NCBI RefSeq assembly: GCF_004349145.1
Contig: NZ_SMFO01000010.1
Location: 62,001-126,000, forward strand
Direction: 5' to 3'
DNA length: 64,000 nt
From: Flavobacterium hiemivividum
Lineage (GTDB): Bacteria; Bacteroidota; Bacteroidia; Flavobacteriales; Flavobacteriaceae
Shown: positions 8,990 to 18,569 of the stretch, one piece after another
How positions within the stretch are numbered: the first letter of the stretch is position 1
Layout of the letters: every line of letters begins with the position of its first letter
Translations under genes and position numbers: made by a program
The notes under the pieces: model-generated
Databases searched by the model: none
The model's input: the letters and a program-made list of their open reading frames with translations, nothing else
Told to the model about the DNA's origin: nothing

Positions 8990-11020
8990 ATGAAATTAGA
9001 ATCAATTTATACTGAAAAATCATGTACTCCATGGTGTCCTTCTCCACTTACAATGAAAAGCATCGGAATCGTTGCTTTGGCATGGTTAAGTCTTCAAACA
9101 GCTGTTCAAGCGCAAGAAACTATCGAAGTGAAATATGCAAAACCGTCTTGGTACTTTGGTGCCGCAGCTGGAGCGAACTTTAATTTTTACCGTGGTTCAA
9201 CACAACAAATGAACGAAAGTTTTAGATCACCAAAAACATTTCATGATGGATTTGGAGCTGGACTTTTTATCGCACCACTTTTAGAATATCGTCCTGCTGA
9301 TTCAAGATGGGGTGTTATGTTACAAGCGGGTTATGATAGCCGTAAAGGTGATTTTGACCAAGTACTTACAGCTTGTGACTGTCCTGCTGATTTATCAACT
9401 AACTTAAGTTATATTACAGTAGAGCCAAGTTTGCGTTTTGCTCCTTTTAAATCTAATTTTTATGTATACGGTGGTCCACGTTTGGCTTTCAACTTGGATA
9501 AATCTTTTACGTACCAATTAGGAGTTAATCCTGCGTTCCCTGAACAAGAAGCTAATGCGGCAGTAAAAGGTGATTTTGATAATATCGAAAAAACAATTAT
9601 CTCAATGCAAATTGGAGCTGGTTACGATATTCCTTTATCAACAGCTGCAAACAAAACACAATTTGTATTGTCTCCTTTTGTCTCTTTCCAACCTTATTTT
9701 GGTCAAAATCCACGTTCAACAGAAACATGGAATAATACCACTGTAAGAGCTGGTATGGCACTTAAATTTGGACAAGGAAAAAACATCCAAGAAGCTACTG
9801 ATATCAAAGCTGATAAAGAAGTTTCGTTTTCTGTAGATTCTCCTACTAATGCACCTGGAGAAAGTAGACTTACTGAGATATTTCCTCTTAGAAACTATGT
9901 GTATTTTAACACTGGTTCGAATGAAATTTCAAACCGTTATGTTTTATTGAATAAAGATCAGGTAAAAGATTTCAAAGAAGACCAATTGGAAGTTTATGCT
10001 CCAAAAAATTTATCAGATCGTTCGAAAAGACAAATGACTGTTTATTATAATATTTTAAACATTCTTGGTGATCGTATGCAGAAAAATCCAAATGCAACAA
10101 TTACTTTGGTAGGTTCATCAGAGCAAGGACCAGCAGATGGTTTAGCAATGTCAGAATCAATCAAAACATACCTAGTTGATGTATTTGCAATCAATCCGTC
10201 AAGAATAAGCACTAAAGGGCAAACAAAACCAAATATTCCTGGGGAACAACCTGGTGCAACATTAGAACTAGAACTTCTTCGTGAAGGGGATCGCAGAGTA
10301 TCAATCGAAAGTACTTCTCCAGACCTATTAATGGAATTTCAAAGTGGTGCTGACGCACAGTTGAAACCAGTAAAAATTGTTCCACTTCAAGAAGCGCCTA
10401 CTTCTAGTTATGTAACATTCAATAATAAAGGAGCTGGTGAAGCTTTATCTACATGGTCATTACAAATGACGGATGAACAAGGTAAAACACAATCTTTTGG
10501 ACCTTATACTGAAGAGGAAGTTAGTATTCCTGGAAAAGCGATTTTAGGTAGTCGTGCTGAAGGAGATTTCAAAGTAAAAATGATAGGTCAAACTAAAAGC
10601 GGTGTTGTTGTAGAACAAGAAGCTCCAGTACACGTAGTACTTTGGACACCAGCTAAAACTCAAGAAGGACTTAGATATAGCATTATCTATGAATTTAATA
10701 AAGCAAAAGCTATTGCCATCTATGAAAAATATTTAACTGATGTGATTGCGACAAAAATCCCAGTCGGAGCGACAGTTATTGTTCACGGTCATACGGATGT
10801 TATCGGTGGAGAGGATCACAATAGAGATTTATCATTAGCTCGTGCAAACGATGTCAAAAATATTATCGAAGGTGCACTTTCTAAAGCGAACAGAAAAGAT
10901 GTGAAATTTGAAATAAATGGATTTGGAGAAGATGAAAACAAAGCTCCTTTTGAAAACAAAACTCCAGAGGAACGTTCTTATAACAGAACTGTTATAATTG
11001 ATATTGTTGCTACAAAATAA
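8990..11020 (+). CDS. OmpA-family outer-membrane protein
   Basis: This is a 676-residue protein. The N-terminal part after the signal (mature end near QETIEVKYAKPSWYFG) resembles an eight-strand barrel (to about residue 260). A linker and a middle region with an OmpA-like half (TLVGSSEQGPADGLAMSE) come next. The C-terminal OmpA domain has HGHTDVIGGEDHNRDLSLAR near residue 597 and a final NRTVIID motif. OmpA domains bind peptidoglycan. Two starts are possible: ATG 8990, in an A/T-rich context typical of the phylum but giving a 21-residue extension, and ATG 9053, giving a compact signal peptide MKSIGIVALAWLSLQTAVQA. Adjacent to the ice-binding lipoprotein, so it may share its regulation. Confidence 0.82.
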   Translation: MKLESIYTEKSCTPWCPSPLTMKSIGIVALAWLSLQTAVQAQETIEVKYAKPSWYFGAAAGANFNFYRGSTQQMNESFRSPKTFHDGFGAGLFIAPLLEYRPADSRWGVMLQAGYDSRKGDFDQVLTACDCPADLSTNLSYITVEPSLRFAPFKSNFYVYGGPRLAFNLDKSFTYQLGVNPAFPEQEANAAVKGDFDNIEKTIISMQIGAGYDIPLSTAANKTQFVLSPFVSFQPYFGQNPRSTETWNNTTVRAGMALKFGQGKNIQEATDIKADKEVSFSVDSPTNAPGESRLTEIFPLRNYVYFNTGSNEISNRYVLLNKDQVKDFKEDQLEVYAPKNLSDRSKRQMTVYYNILNILGDRMQKNPNATITLVGSSEQGPADGLAMSESIKTYLVDVFAINPSRISTKGQTKPNIPGEQPGATLELELLREGDRRVSIESTSPDLLMEFQSGADAQLKPVKIVPLQEAPTSSYVTFNNKGAGEALSTWSLQMTDEQGKTQSFGPYTEEEVSIPGKAILGSRAEGDFKVKMIGQTKSGVVVEQEAPVHVVLWTPAKTQEGLRYSIIYEFNKAKAIAIYEKYLTDVIATKIPVGATVIVHGHTDVIGGEDHNRDLSLARANDVKNIIEGALSKANRKDVKFEINGFGEDENKAPFENKTPEERSYNRTVIIDIVATK

Positions 11021-11060
11021 TAAGTGAAGTAAGTAAAAGCTTATTTTTAGAAGTAAGAAA

Positions 11061-11098
11061 GAGGATAGAAACTGAAAAGTGACTATCCTCTTTTTTTT
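11061..11098 (+). terminator. Rho-independent terminator after the OmpA-family gene
   Basis: GAGGATAG pairs with CTATCCTC over a 14-base loop, followed by eight T. Confidence 0.88.
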
Positions 11099-11217
11099 GT
11101 TCAAAATGGGTTTCATATGCAATTATAATAAAATTACAATTAGCTTCACATCTATTTTTAAATTCGTAAATCAATAAATATAATTATCTTTATAATAACC
11201 ATTTAACAGTTTAAAAG

Positions 11218-12306
11218 ATGAAAAAATATCAATTATTTACTCCTGAAAATATAGGCTCTATCGAATTACAAAATAGGATTGTAATGGCACCTATGACGAG
11301 GTGCAGAGCTATAAAACACATTCCAACCGACATGATGGTCGACTACTATAAACAGCGATCTAATGCAGGCTTAATTATTACTGAAGGGACATCGCCATCG
11401 CCAAACGGTCTTGGTTATGCTAGAATTCCAGGTATATTTTCGGAGCAACAAGTCAGCCATTGGAAAAAAATAACTACTGCCGTACATGAGAATGGCGGAA
11501 GGATCATTGTTCAACTCATGCATTCCGGGAGAATAAGCCATCCTTTGAATATGCCCGAAGGAACAGAAATTTTTGGGCCTTCTGCCATCAAAGCTGCCGG
11601 TCAAATGTGGACCGATCAAAAAGAGCTGCAAGATTTTGTTGTGCCAAAGGAAATGAATCTACAAGATATCATTCATGCAAAAACAGAATATGTTAGTGCT
11701 GCACAAAATGCTTTGTTTGCGGGATTTGACGGCATAGAATTGCATGGAGCCAACGGTTATTTACTAGAAGAATTTTTATCACCTGTAAGTAATGTTAGGA
11801 ACGATGATTATGGTGGGACTATTGAAAATCGATGCCGATTTGTAATTGAAGTAGTAACTGCCGTAGCTACGGCTATTGGAAAAGAAAAAACTGGAATTCG
11901 CTTCTCTCCTTATGGTGTTGCTAGCGATATGCCACATTATCCAGAAATAGACGAAACCTATGATTACTTATCAAAAGAGCTAAATAAAATTGGGATTGCT
12001 TATATTCATCTTGTAGATCATTCAGCCATGGGAGCACCTGCCGTGCCATTAGAAATAAAAAAGACAATTCGGAAAAACTTTAGAAATAAAATTATTCTTT
12101 GTGGTGGTTTCGACAAAGAAAGCGCTGAAGCAGCTATTGTTAGTGGACTAGCTGACGCAGTAGCATTTGGAAGACCTTTTATAAATAATCCAGATCTTGT
12201 AGAACGGTTTAAGAATGACTGGCCGCTTTCACAAAATTTAAATGCTGATTTGTTTTATACCGCTGATGAAAAAGGATATACAGATTATCCTGCATATAAA
12301 TCATAA
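11218..12306 (+). CDS. Alkene reductase, Old Yellow Enzyme family (NemA-like)
   Basis: This is a 362-residue FMN-dependent TIM-barrel oxidoreductase that reduces activated C=C bonds with NAD(P)H. It begins with the typical L-F-T-P-x-x-I-G-x-x-x-L-x-N-R-I-V-M-A-P-M-T-R and has the FMN-site HGANGYLLEEFLSPVSNVR and GGTIENRCRF motifs, then CGGFDKESAE and VAFGRPFINNPDL near the end. Cytoplasmic, full length. It stands alone between two terminators; no dedicated regulator is adjacent. The natural substrate cannot be told from sequence. Confidence 0.9.
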   Translation: MKKYQLFTPENIGSIELQNRIVMAPMTRCRAIKHIPTDMMVDYYKQRSNAGLIITEGTSPSPNGLGYARIPGIFSEQQVSHWKKITTAVHENGGRIIVQLMHSGRISHPLNMPEGTEIFGPSAIKAAGQMWTDQKELQDFVVPKEMNLQDIIHAKTEYVSAAQNALFAGFDGIELHGANGYLLEEFLSPVSNVRNDDYGGTIENRCRFVIEVVTAVATAIGKEKTGIRFSPYGVASDMPHYPEIDETYDYLSKELNKIGIAYIHLVDHSAMGAPAVPLEIKKTIRKNFRNKIILCGGFDKESAEAAIVSGLADAVAFGRPFINNPDLVERFKNDWPLSQNLNADLFYTADEKGYTDYPAYKS

Positions 12307-12451
12307 ATGTGAATGACTGGAAATACTGGATTGTTATAAAAAGCGTTGACCTACAATACTAACTGGAATCATTCAAGATTTCAAAAGTGCATTTTAAAAT
12401 AAAACGATATTAGACTTACAAAACTGTCACATTACTTTCGAATAGAAAACA

Positions 12452-12483
12452 AAAAAGGTCCAACTTAACAGTTGGACCTTTGT
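12452..12483. terminator. Bidirectional terminator between convergent genes
   Basis: AAAGGTCCAAC pairs with GTTGGACCTTT over a TTAACA loop, flanked by A-runs and T-runs that let it serve both the OYE gene (+) and ccsBA (-). Confidence 0.85.
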
Positions 12484-12499
12484 GTTATAATGAAAAATT

Positions 12500-15400
12500 T
12501 TATTTCTTGTAATACTTTCTATATTTCGGATATGAAATTGCGCCTATTAAGGTTATCGATCCTAATGAATACCAAATCCAATCTAATGAATGTGCTTCAC
12601 CACTAGCGTAAGAGTGTAATCCTACCAAGTGAAAATTCACTCCATAATAAGTAAACAAAATAGAAATAAAAGCAAACATACTCATAAGGTTAAACACCCA
12701 TTTTCCGCGCAATGCAGGTACAAAACGAGAGTGAATTACAAACGCATAAACCATGATACTGATTAGTGCCCAAGTTTCTTTTGGATCCCATCCCCAGTAA
12801 CGTCCCCAACTTTCGTTAGCCCATTGTCCTCCAAGGAAGTTTCCAATGGTAAGCATAATAAGTCCTATCGTTAGAGCCATTTCATTGATATAGGTGATTT
12901 CCTGAATATTCAAATCCATTTTAGCCTTGTTTTTTTCATTGGTAAAAAAGATCAATAATAAAGAAACAAAACCTAATATCATTCCCAGTGCAAATGGACC
13001 ATAACTCGCCACAATAACTGCAACATGTATCATCAACCAATAAGAATTAAGTACCGGCTGTAAATTAGCAATTTCGGGATCAATCCAGTTTTGGTAAGCA
13101 GCCCATAGAATCATAGCCGTTACAAAAGCGGATGAAGCAACAGTAAGTTTTGATTTTATATCGAAAGCCAAACCAAAAAACATTGTTGCCCAAGCAATAT
13201 ATATAATGGATTCATAAGCGTTACTCCATGGAGCATGACCTGAAATATACCATCTAGCTATTAAGCCCAAAGTATGCAAACCAAACAACAATCCTATAAT
13301 TACATGCATTGTATTTATAGCATAAACTAATACTTTGCGTTCTTTAAATATCGCTAAAATTGTTAAAAATAGCATCACTATAGCCGAAAGAATATACCAT
13401 AAAATCAGATTTTGAAAAACATCATATTTATTATATAATATCTCTGTAGTTACTTTCTCTTCGGTAGGTAATACGTTACTTCCAAATTTTCTCTGGAAAC
13501 CGTGAATACTTTCTAGTAAATCATCGGCGTTTTTATAATCAGTCGAGATGGAAGCATTATTTAAAGAGCCAAAATACAATGGCAAGACGCTTTTAGTATA
13601 AGTAGAATCCATTCCTTTTAATCCTGAATTACCAACTTCTAAAGCCGAAATCCATTTGTGATTTGCATCATTAGGAATTGGGAAAATCTTTAAAATTCTT
13701 CCACTTAATGCAGATTCCATTAGGTTTACTTTCTTATCCGTTTCAATAAAGTCTTTCTCAAATTGATTCGGATTTGCTGCTTTGTAAGCGTTATCTAAAA
13801 ATGGAGATAATTTATAATTCCCTTTTTCATCGAAAAATGAAATAAATGGAGCCGTCTTTGCTTTCACATCAACACCTATTATTTTTCGAATACTATCATT
13901 TCCACTTCTTAGATGTATTAATGGAATTTCAATCCAAAATTGTGCGTATTGCGACATGGATAAAAATACCTGATCAGAATTCATTCCCTTATAATCATTA
14001 GAATGACTTACTTTTCTCAATAATTCAGAAGAAAAAGTGTTAATAGGTTTCATTCTACCACCAGCATCTTGAATAATAAGTCTCCCAAATTTTGCAGCAT
14101 GTTCTTTAGAAACTTTAAACTTACTTAGTAAGGAATCTATCTGTGTTTCTGTTGGAGCAATTCTAGTATGCATACCGTTTTCGGCATGATCGGCATGATC
14201 TCCGTTTGCATCATGCTCATGATTGTGTGTCTGAGCAAAACCACTCATACTGATCATCAAAACCAAAATTGTAATCAATTTTGATTTTTTATTTTTCACT
14301 ACATCTAATTTTCGTTTCAAATCAGCAAAACGAGAATGCTTAGTAAACATAATCGCCATCATGGCAAAATATAATAGGAAGTACCCAATGTAAGTAATAA
14401 GTGATCCCCAGTAATCATGATTTACAGATAGTACGGTACCCTTTTCGTCTGGATCAAATGAAGATTGAAAGAATCTATATCCTTTATGATCTAAAATATT
14501 ATTCATATAAATTCTGGCATCAAATGGTTTCTCGTCTTCAACTGTTACTTTACTCTCAAAAGAAGAGTAGCTTTTCTCAGTACCCGGGTATCTCTCAGCG
14601 ATAAAATCATTTAGTTTAATCTTAAATGGTAAAACGTAAGCTTTACTTCCGTAGAAAAAAGTATAATCCATTTTTCCTATTTTAATCGTTTTAGGCTCAC
14701 CTATTCGACCTTTAGAACCTAAAATCGTTATTTCTTTTTCCTCACCATCGGCAGTTAATTTTAATACTAAGGCATCTTCATGGTTCTTAGCTTTAAAATC
14801 ATTTTCAGATTCATAAGCAATCACACCTTTTACAGCCGGATCAGGAAAAACAAATCGCATTTCTCCAATGCTGTAAAGCGATCTCATCATCAAAGGTTGT
14901 ACGTTATCTTTAGTTACGGCTCCTTCTAACTTGTCAGCCATACGCATAAAATTTCCTTCAAATGGTGTTTTAATTGTGTATGAATCTCCAGTGGTGTTAA
15001 TATTAATCGCACCCTCAGTTGGCACATTCAAAGCAAATAAAACATTGTGAATGTTTTGAACTTCGCCTTCTACTAGAAAGTGTTCATGACGTTCCCCTTC
15101 ACCCGCTTCAACAATTTTTAAATGCAAAACCCCTTTAGGATCGGCCTTAACATATTCTTTAGCTCCCATTATAAAGTTTTCATACTCCACTTTAAAAGGA
15201 GTGTCAGCAAACTTCTCTGAGATAGAAAAATTATTATTGGTAACTGGCGAAAGCAACAAAGGTTTTTCAAAAACCCTACGTTTCATTTCCCCTTGATATT
15301 CTCCGTCCACAAAAACGGTAAGGAATGTTTTATCTGAATAAAATTGATTTTCAGCAGCACCTTCACGAATAGGCATCATTCCTTCATAGCTGATATAACG

Positions 15401-15688
15401 CGTTACGAAAGCACCTAAAAGGATAAACACAAAAGACAAATGAAGTATTAAAGTAGCCCATTTTTCTTTTTTCAATAATTGGTAACGCTTAATATTCCCA
15501 ATAAAATTAATCAAGAAAAATGCCATTATCACTTCAAACCACCAGGCATTATAAACTAAAATTCGGGCTGTATCTGTATTGTACTTACTTTCGATGAAAG
15601 TTCCTACCCCCATGGCTATTGAAAAAGAAAGGAAAAGCACCGCCATTAATCGTGTAGAAAATAAAAAGGAGTATATTTTTTTATCCAT
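12500..15688 (-). CDS. ccsA: CcsBA-type cytochrome c biogenesis protein (ResB-CcsA fusion)
   Basis: This is a 1062-residue fusion protein that exports and attaches haem to c-type apocytochromes (System II). The N-terminal ResB/CcsB half has early membrane helices (MAVLFLSFSIAMGVGTFI) and a large periplasmic domain. Another helix lies near 445-465, then a signal-like segment ending SMSGFAQ, and a His/Asp-rich linker (about 488-510: HNHEHDANGDHADHAENGMH). A second soluble domain follows, and then the CcsA helices from about 765. The haem-handling WGRYWGWDPKETW motif lies near 965, with conserved histidines in the nearby helices. A TACTTTTG -7-like element lies at 15720-15727 on this strand. Fused CcsBA is normal for the phylum. 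Confidence 0.93.
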   Translation of the reverse strand: MDKKIYSFLFSTRLMAVLFLSFSIAMGVGTFIESKYNTDTARILVYNAWWFEVIMAFFLINFIGNIKRYQLLKKEKWATLILHLSFVFILLGAFVTRYISYEGMMPIREGAAENQFYSDKTFLTVFVDGEYQGEMKRRVFEKPLLLSPVTNNNFSISEKFADTPFKVEYENFIMGAKEYVKADPKGVLHLKIVEAGEGERHEHFLVEGEVQNIHNVLFALNVPTEGAININTTGDSYTIKTPFEGNFMRMADKLEGAVTKDNVQPLMMRSLYSIGEMRFVFPDPAVKGVIAYESENDFKAKNHEDALVLKLTADGEEKEITILGSKGRIGEPKTIKIGKMDYTFFYGSKAYVLPFKIKLNDFIAERYPGTEKSYSSFESKVTVEDEKPFDARIYMNNILDHKGYRFFQSSFDPDEKGTVLSVNHDYWGSLITYIGYFLLYFAMMAIMFTKHSRFADLKRKLDVVKNKKSKLITILVLMISMSGFAQTHNHEHDANGDHADHAENGMHTRIAPTETQIDSLLSKFKVSKEHAAKFGRLIIQDAGGRMKPINTFSSELLRKVSHSNDYKGMNSDQVFLSMSQYAQFWIEIPLIHLRSGNDSIRKIIGVDVKAKTAPFISFFDEKGNYKLSPFLDNAYKAANPNQFEKDFIETDKKVNLMESALSGRILKIFPIPNDANHKWISALEVGNSGLKGMDSTYTKSVLPLYFGSLNNASISTDYKNADDLLESIHGFQRKFGSNVLPTEEKVTTEILYNKYDVFQNLILWYILSAIVMLFLTILAIFKERKVLVYAINTMHVIIGLLFGLHTLGLIARWYISGHAPWSNAYESIIYIAWATMFFGLAFDIKSKLTVASSAFVTAMILWAAYQNWIDPEIANLQPVLNSYWLMIHVAVIVASYGPFALGMILGFVSLLLIFFTNEKNKAKMDLNIQEITYINEMALTIGLIMLTIGNFLGGQWANESWGRYWGWDPKETWALISIMVYAFVIHSRFVPALRGKWVFNLMSMFAFISILFTYYGVNFHLVGLHSYASGEAHSLDWIWYSLGSITLIGAISYPKYRKYYKK

Positions 15689-16165
15689 TTGTAAGGAATT
15701 ACGTTTTATAAAAGTGCGACAAAAGTACTTAAAATTGTTGACTTCCTTCCTGCATCAATTGTTAATTAAATCCAAAATTAAAGCTTCAAATCCAGTTACA
15801 TTGACATTTTTTTTGGAGCCCTGCCAGTGTCGGCAAAAAAAACTATTTTAGTTTCAAGTTATGTTAGTTTTTTTCCAAAATTCACATGATTTCGACGCTT
15901 GACTACTTTATTGTAGTAAGCTGTACTGACTCGAAATTACAAACAATTAAAATGAGTTCGAATAGATAGAATATCTGTATCTAAAAGAAATCTTCACAGT
16001 AAAAATTCTCGAATCACTTCTAAAAGTTAAATAGTCATTTATATGCTATTTTACAGCGATCTCGTACTAAAGACTAGCTACCAATCCATTACAAGCTCTT
16101 TTATCAAAGAATCTTCTATCCCTTTATTTCCCGCGCCACTTCATTTTTTTTGCTAATTTTGCCAA
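15689..16165. other. 477 bp divergent intergenic region
   Basis: This region separates divergently transcribed ccsBA (-) and the DUF2520 gene (+). It contains a minus-strand -7-like box TACTTTTG (15720-15727) about 32 bp before the ccsBA start. A GC-richer dyad TGCC-AGTGTC-GGCA lies at about 15820-15835, followed by an A-run. A plus-strand box TAATTTTG (16154-16161) lies almost on the next start codon. No gene was recognised inside it. Confidence 0.45.
16154..16161 (+). promoter_or_regulatory. -7-like box immediately before the DUF2520 gene
   Basis: TAATTTTG matches the Bacteroidota -7 consensus TAnnTTTG and ends only 4 bp before the ATG at 16166. Transcription would start at or near the start codon, giving a leaderless or nearly leaderless mRNA. 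The -33 partner is not convincing. Confidence 0.4.
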
Positions 16166-16939
16166 ATGGTTAAAGTTATTATTATAGGCTCCGGAAATGT
16201 AGCACAACATCTAATTGCCGCTTTTCAAAACTCCAAAAATTCTGGAGATGATATTGAATTAGTCCAAGTATTTTCAAGAAAAAAGAGTACGCTGGTAAAC
16301 GTGCTAGATCCTGATCTCATCACGACGGACATAGCTGATTTATTGGAGGCCGATTTGTATATTATCGCCGTCTCAGATGACGCTATTGCCGCTGTTGCCG
16401 CACAATTGACTTTTAAAAACCGATTGGTGGTTCACACTTCAGGTAGTGTAGGACTGGATGTTTTATATGATAACAATCGAAGAGGTGTTTTCTACCCACT
16501 ACAAACCTTTACTAAAAATAAAGCAGTCGATTTTAAGTCGATTCCTATTTGCCTTGAAAGCGAAAACTCCACTGATTTTCGACTATTAGAGAAAGTAGCC
16601 AAAGTGATTTCAGATAAAGTATTTGCGATCAACTCTGATCAACGAAAAGCATTGCACGTAGCAGCAGTTTTCGTAAATAACTTTACCAATCATTTGTACC
16701 AAATAGGCAACGAAATTTGTCAGGAAAACCAAGTTCCTTTCGATATTTTGAAACCTCTCATTATGGAAACGGCACAAAAAATAATGACAATTTCGCCAGA
16801 AGAAGCGCAGACTGGACCAGCAAAGCGAAATGATATATCTACAATTGAAACACATCAATTGTTTTTAACAGACAAGAATCAATCAACTATTTATAAAATC
16901 ATAACACAATCTATACAAGATAATGGCAAAAAGTTATAA
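16166..16939 (+). CDS. DUF2520 / Rossmann-like NAD(P)-binding oxidoreductase
   Basis: This is a 257-residue cytoplasmic protein. A Rossmann beta-alpha-beta motif opens it (VIIIGSGNVAQHL, residues 4-16). The second half is the helical DUF2520 domain (LHVAAVFVNNFTNHLYQIG near residue 168). Members resemble ProC and F420-type NADP oxidoreductases; the substrate is unknown. Its stop overlaps the start of the KdsC-like gene by 17 bp, implying translational coupling. The start is supported by the Rossmann strand beginning at residue 3. Confidence 0.85.
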   Translation: MVKVIIIGSGNVAQHLIAAFQNSKNSGDDIELVQVFSRKKSTLVNVLDPDLITTDIADLLEADLYIIAVSDDAIAAVAAQLTFKNRLVVHTSGSVGLDVLYDNNRRGVFYPLQTFTKNKAVDFKSIPICLESENSTDFRLLEKVAKVISDKVFAINSDQRKALHVAAVFVNNFTNHLYQIGNEICQENQVPFDILKPLIMETAQKIMTISPEEAQTGPAKRNDISTIETHQLFLTDKNQSTIYKIITQSIQDNGKKL

Positions 16940-17450
16940 AGAAATAATGAACGACATCACCACTTTTATTTTTGATGTGGATGGCGTTCTTACAGACAGT
17001 TCCGTATTTGTAACCACAGATGGAGAAATTCTTAGAACAATGAATATCCGTGACGGTTATGCTATGAAAGCGGCTGTAGAAAGCGGCTACAATGTATGCG
17101 TTATTTCGGGTGGAAGTAATGAAGGTGTTCGTGTACGATTGAGAAACCTTGGAATCACTGATATTCATTTGGGAACACCAGACAAGGTAGAAACTTTTAA
17201 GGAATACACCGAGTTGTATAATATCAATCCAGAGCAAGTTTTATATATGGGCGATGATATTCCTGATTATCATGTGATGAAATTGGTAGGTTTGCCAACT
17301 TGTCCACAGGACGCTAGCCCAGAAATAAAAGGGATTTCGACCTATATTTCCCATGTAAATGGTGGAAAAGGAGCGGCTCGTGACGTGATCGAACAAGTAA
17401 TGAAGGTACAAGGAAAATGGATGTCTCATTTTGATGGAAAATTGGATTAA
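16923..17450 (+). CDS. KdsC-like HAD phosphatase
   Basis: This is a 175-residue HAD-superfamily phosphatase. It has motif I FDVDGVLTDS (about 14-23), motif II S-G-G (VISGGSN, about 61-67), a lysine in TPDKVETF and motif IV MGDDIPDYHVM (about 103-113). The compact form without a large cap is that of KdsC (3-deoxy-D-manno-octulosonate 8-phosphate phosphatase), which works in lipopolysaccharide Kdo synthesis as a tetramer. Acylneuraminate-9-phosphatase-like activity cannot be excluded. It overlaps the DUF2520 gene by 17 bp. Confidence 0.82.
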   Translation: MAKSYKEIMNDITTFIFDVDGVLTDSSVFVTTDGEILRTMNIRDGYAMKAAVESGYNVCVISGGSNEGVRVRLRNLGITDIHLGTPDKVETFKEYTELYNINPEQVLYMGDDIPDYHVMKLVGLPTCPQDASPEIKGISTYISHVNGGKGAARDVIEQVMKVQGKWMSHFDGKLD

Positions 17451-17642
17451 TTTTTTTGACTTGACAGTTACCAGTGTCCAGTTTACAGCAATCAGTACTA
17501 TAATATAGTAACAAGTAAAAACAGTAAAGATACATTCTTGAATTATTCCATATGGAAAAAGCTAAAGGATGCGGGAAAAGAAGCCAAATCACATTCACGA
17601 AGGAAATATTTAACTGAAAACTGAATACCGAAAACTGAATAA

Positions 17643-18569
17643 ATGAAATACCTAAAACTCATTCGATATAAAAACCTATTGATGCTTGCTTTTATGCAGT
17701 TCATCTTTAGATACGGATTTTTAGAATTGCAAAATATTCCTTTGGCGTTAAGCGATTGGCAATACGGATTATTAGTACTAAGCACCGTTTTAATCGCGGC
17801 AGCTGGTTATGTTATTAATAATATTTTTGATCAGGATACAGATTTAGAAAATAAACCTGAGAATGTAATTATTGGTAAACATATTTCTGAAGCCAGCGCT
17901 TATAACATTTATGCAGCTCTAAATATAAGCGGAGTCACAATAGGTTTTTATTTATCTAATGTAATTGTAAAGCCTTCTTTTGCTGCTATTTTTATTTTGA
18001 TCGCTGCTAGCCTTTATATCTATGCAACCAGTTTAAAGCAAATACTGATATTGGGCAATGTAATTGTCGCGCTTTTGCTTTCCATAAGCGTGGTAATCAT
18101 CGGTATTTTCGATTTGTATCCTGTAGTTGACGCTAGAAACCAAGCTTTAATGGCTAATCTGTTTTCTGTGCTTTTAGATTATGCCGTTTTTGCTTTTATT
18201 ATTAATTTTATTCGCGAGATAGTTAAAGATTTAGAGGACATGAGCGGAGACACGAACCAAGGCATGAAAACTCTTGCTATAGTTTTAGGCGTCGAAAAAA
18301 CTACAAAATTAGTTTTCGCATTAGGAATTCTGTCAATAATTGCGCTCTTTGTTTACACTAACAACTATTTTATAGCCAATAATTTATTTATTGCTACCCT
18401 TTACACCTATCTTTTTGTTTTGGCTCCGCTCCTACTTTTTATCATAAAAATTTGGACAGCAAAATCAAAAGAAGAATTTCGCATCTTGAGTACCCTACTG
18501 AAATGGATTTTGTTTTTCGGAATTGTATCCATACTAATTGTTACCTTAAATATAAAATACAATGCTTAG
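17643..18569 (+). CDS. UbiA-family prenyltransferase (geranylgeranylglycerol-phosphate type)
   Basis: This is a 308-residue integral membrane protein with about eight helices. The two aspartate-rich prenyl-diphosphate motifs are present: NNIFDQDTDLENKP (about 59-72) and DLEDMSGDTNQGMKT (about 198-212). In Bacteroidota this subfamily is usually annotated as geranylgeranylglycerol-phosphate geranylgeranyltransferase, although menaquinone-type roles are known elsewhere in UbiA. It overlaps the Maf gene by 8 bp. About 190 bp of low-complexity sequence precede it. Confidence 0.78.
   Translation: MKYLKLIRYKNLLMLAFMQFIFRYGFLELQNIPLALSDWQYGLLVLSTVLIAAAGYVINNIFDQDTDLENKPENVIIGKHISEASAYNIYAALNISGVTIGFYLSNVIVKPSFAAIFILIAASLYIYATSLKQILILGNVIVALLLSISVVIIGIFDLYPVVDARNQALMANLFSVLLDYAVFAFIINFIREIVKDLEDMSGDTNQGMKTLAIVLGVEKTTKLVFALGILSIIALFVYTNNYFIANNLFIATLYTYLFVLAPLLLFIIKIWTAKSKEEFRILSTLLKWILFFGIVSILIVTLNIKYNA

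Noticed and set aside
15579..15851. A 90-codon plus-strand frame over the ccsBA start
   Set aside because: Mostly antisense to the conserved N-terminus of CcsBA and without any recognisable motif.
17451..17642. A small RNA or gene in the KdsC-UbiA gap
   Set aside because: The sequence is low-complexity (CTGAAAACTGAAT-type words) with no stable hairpin or clear promoter.
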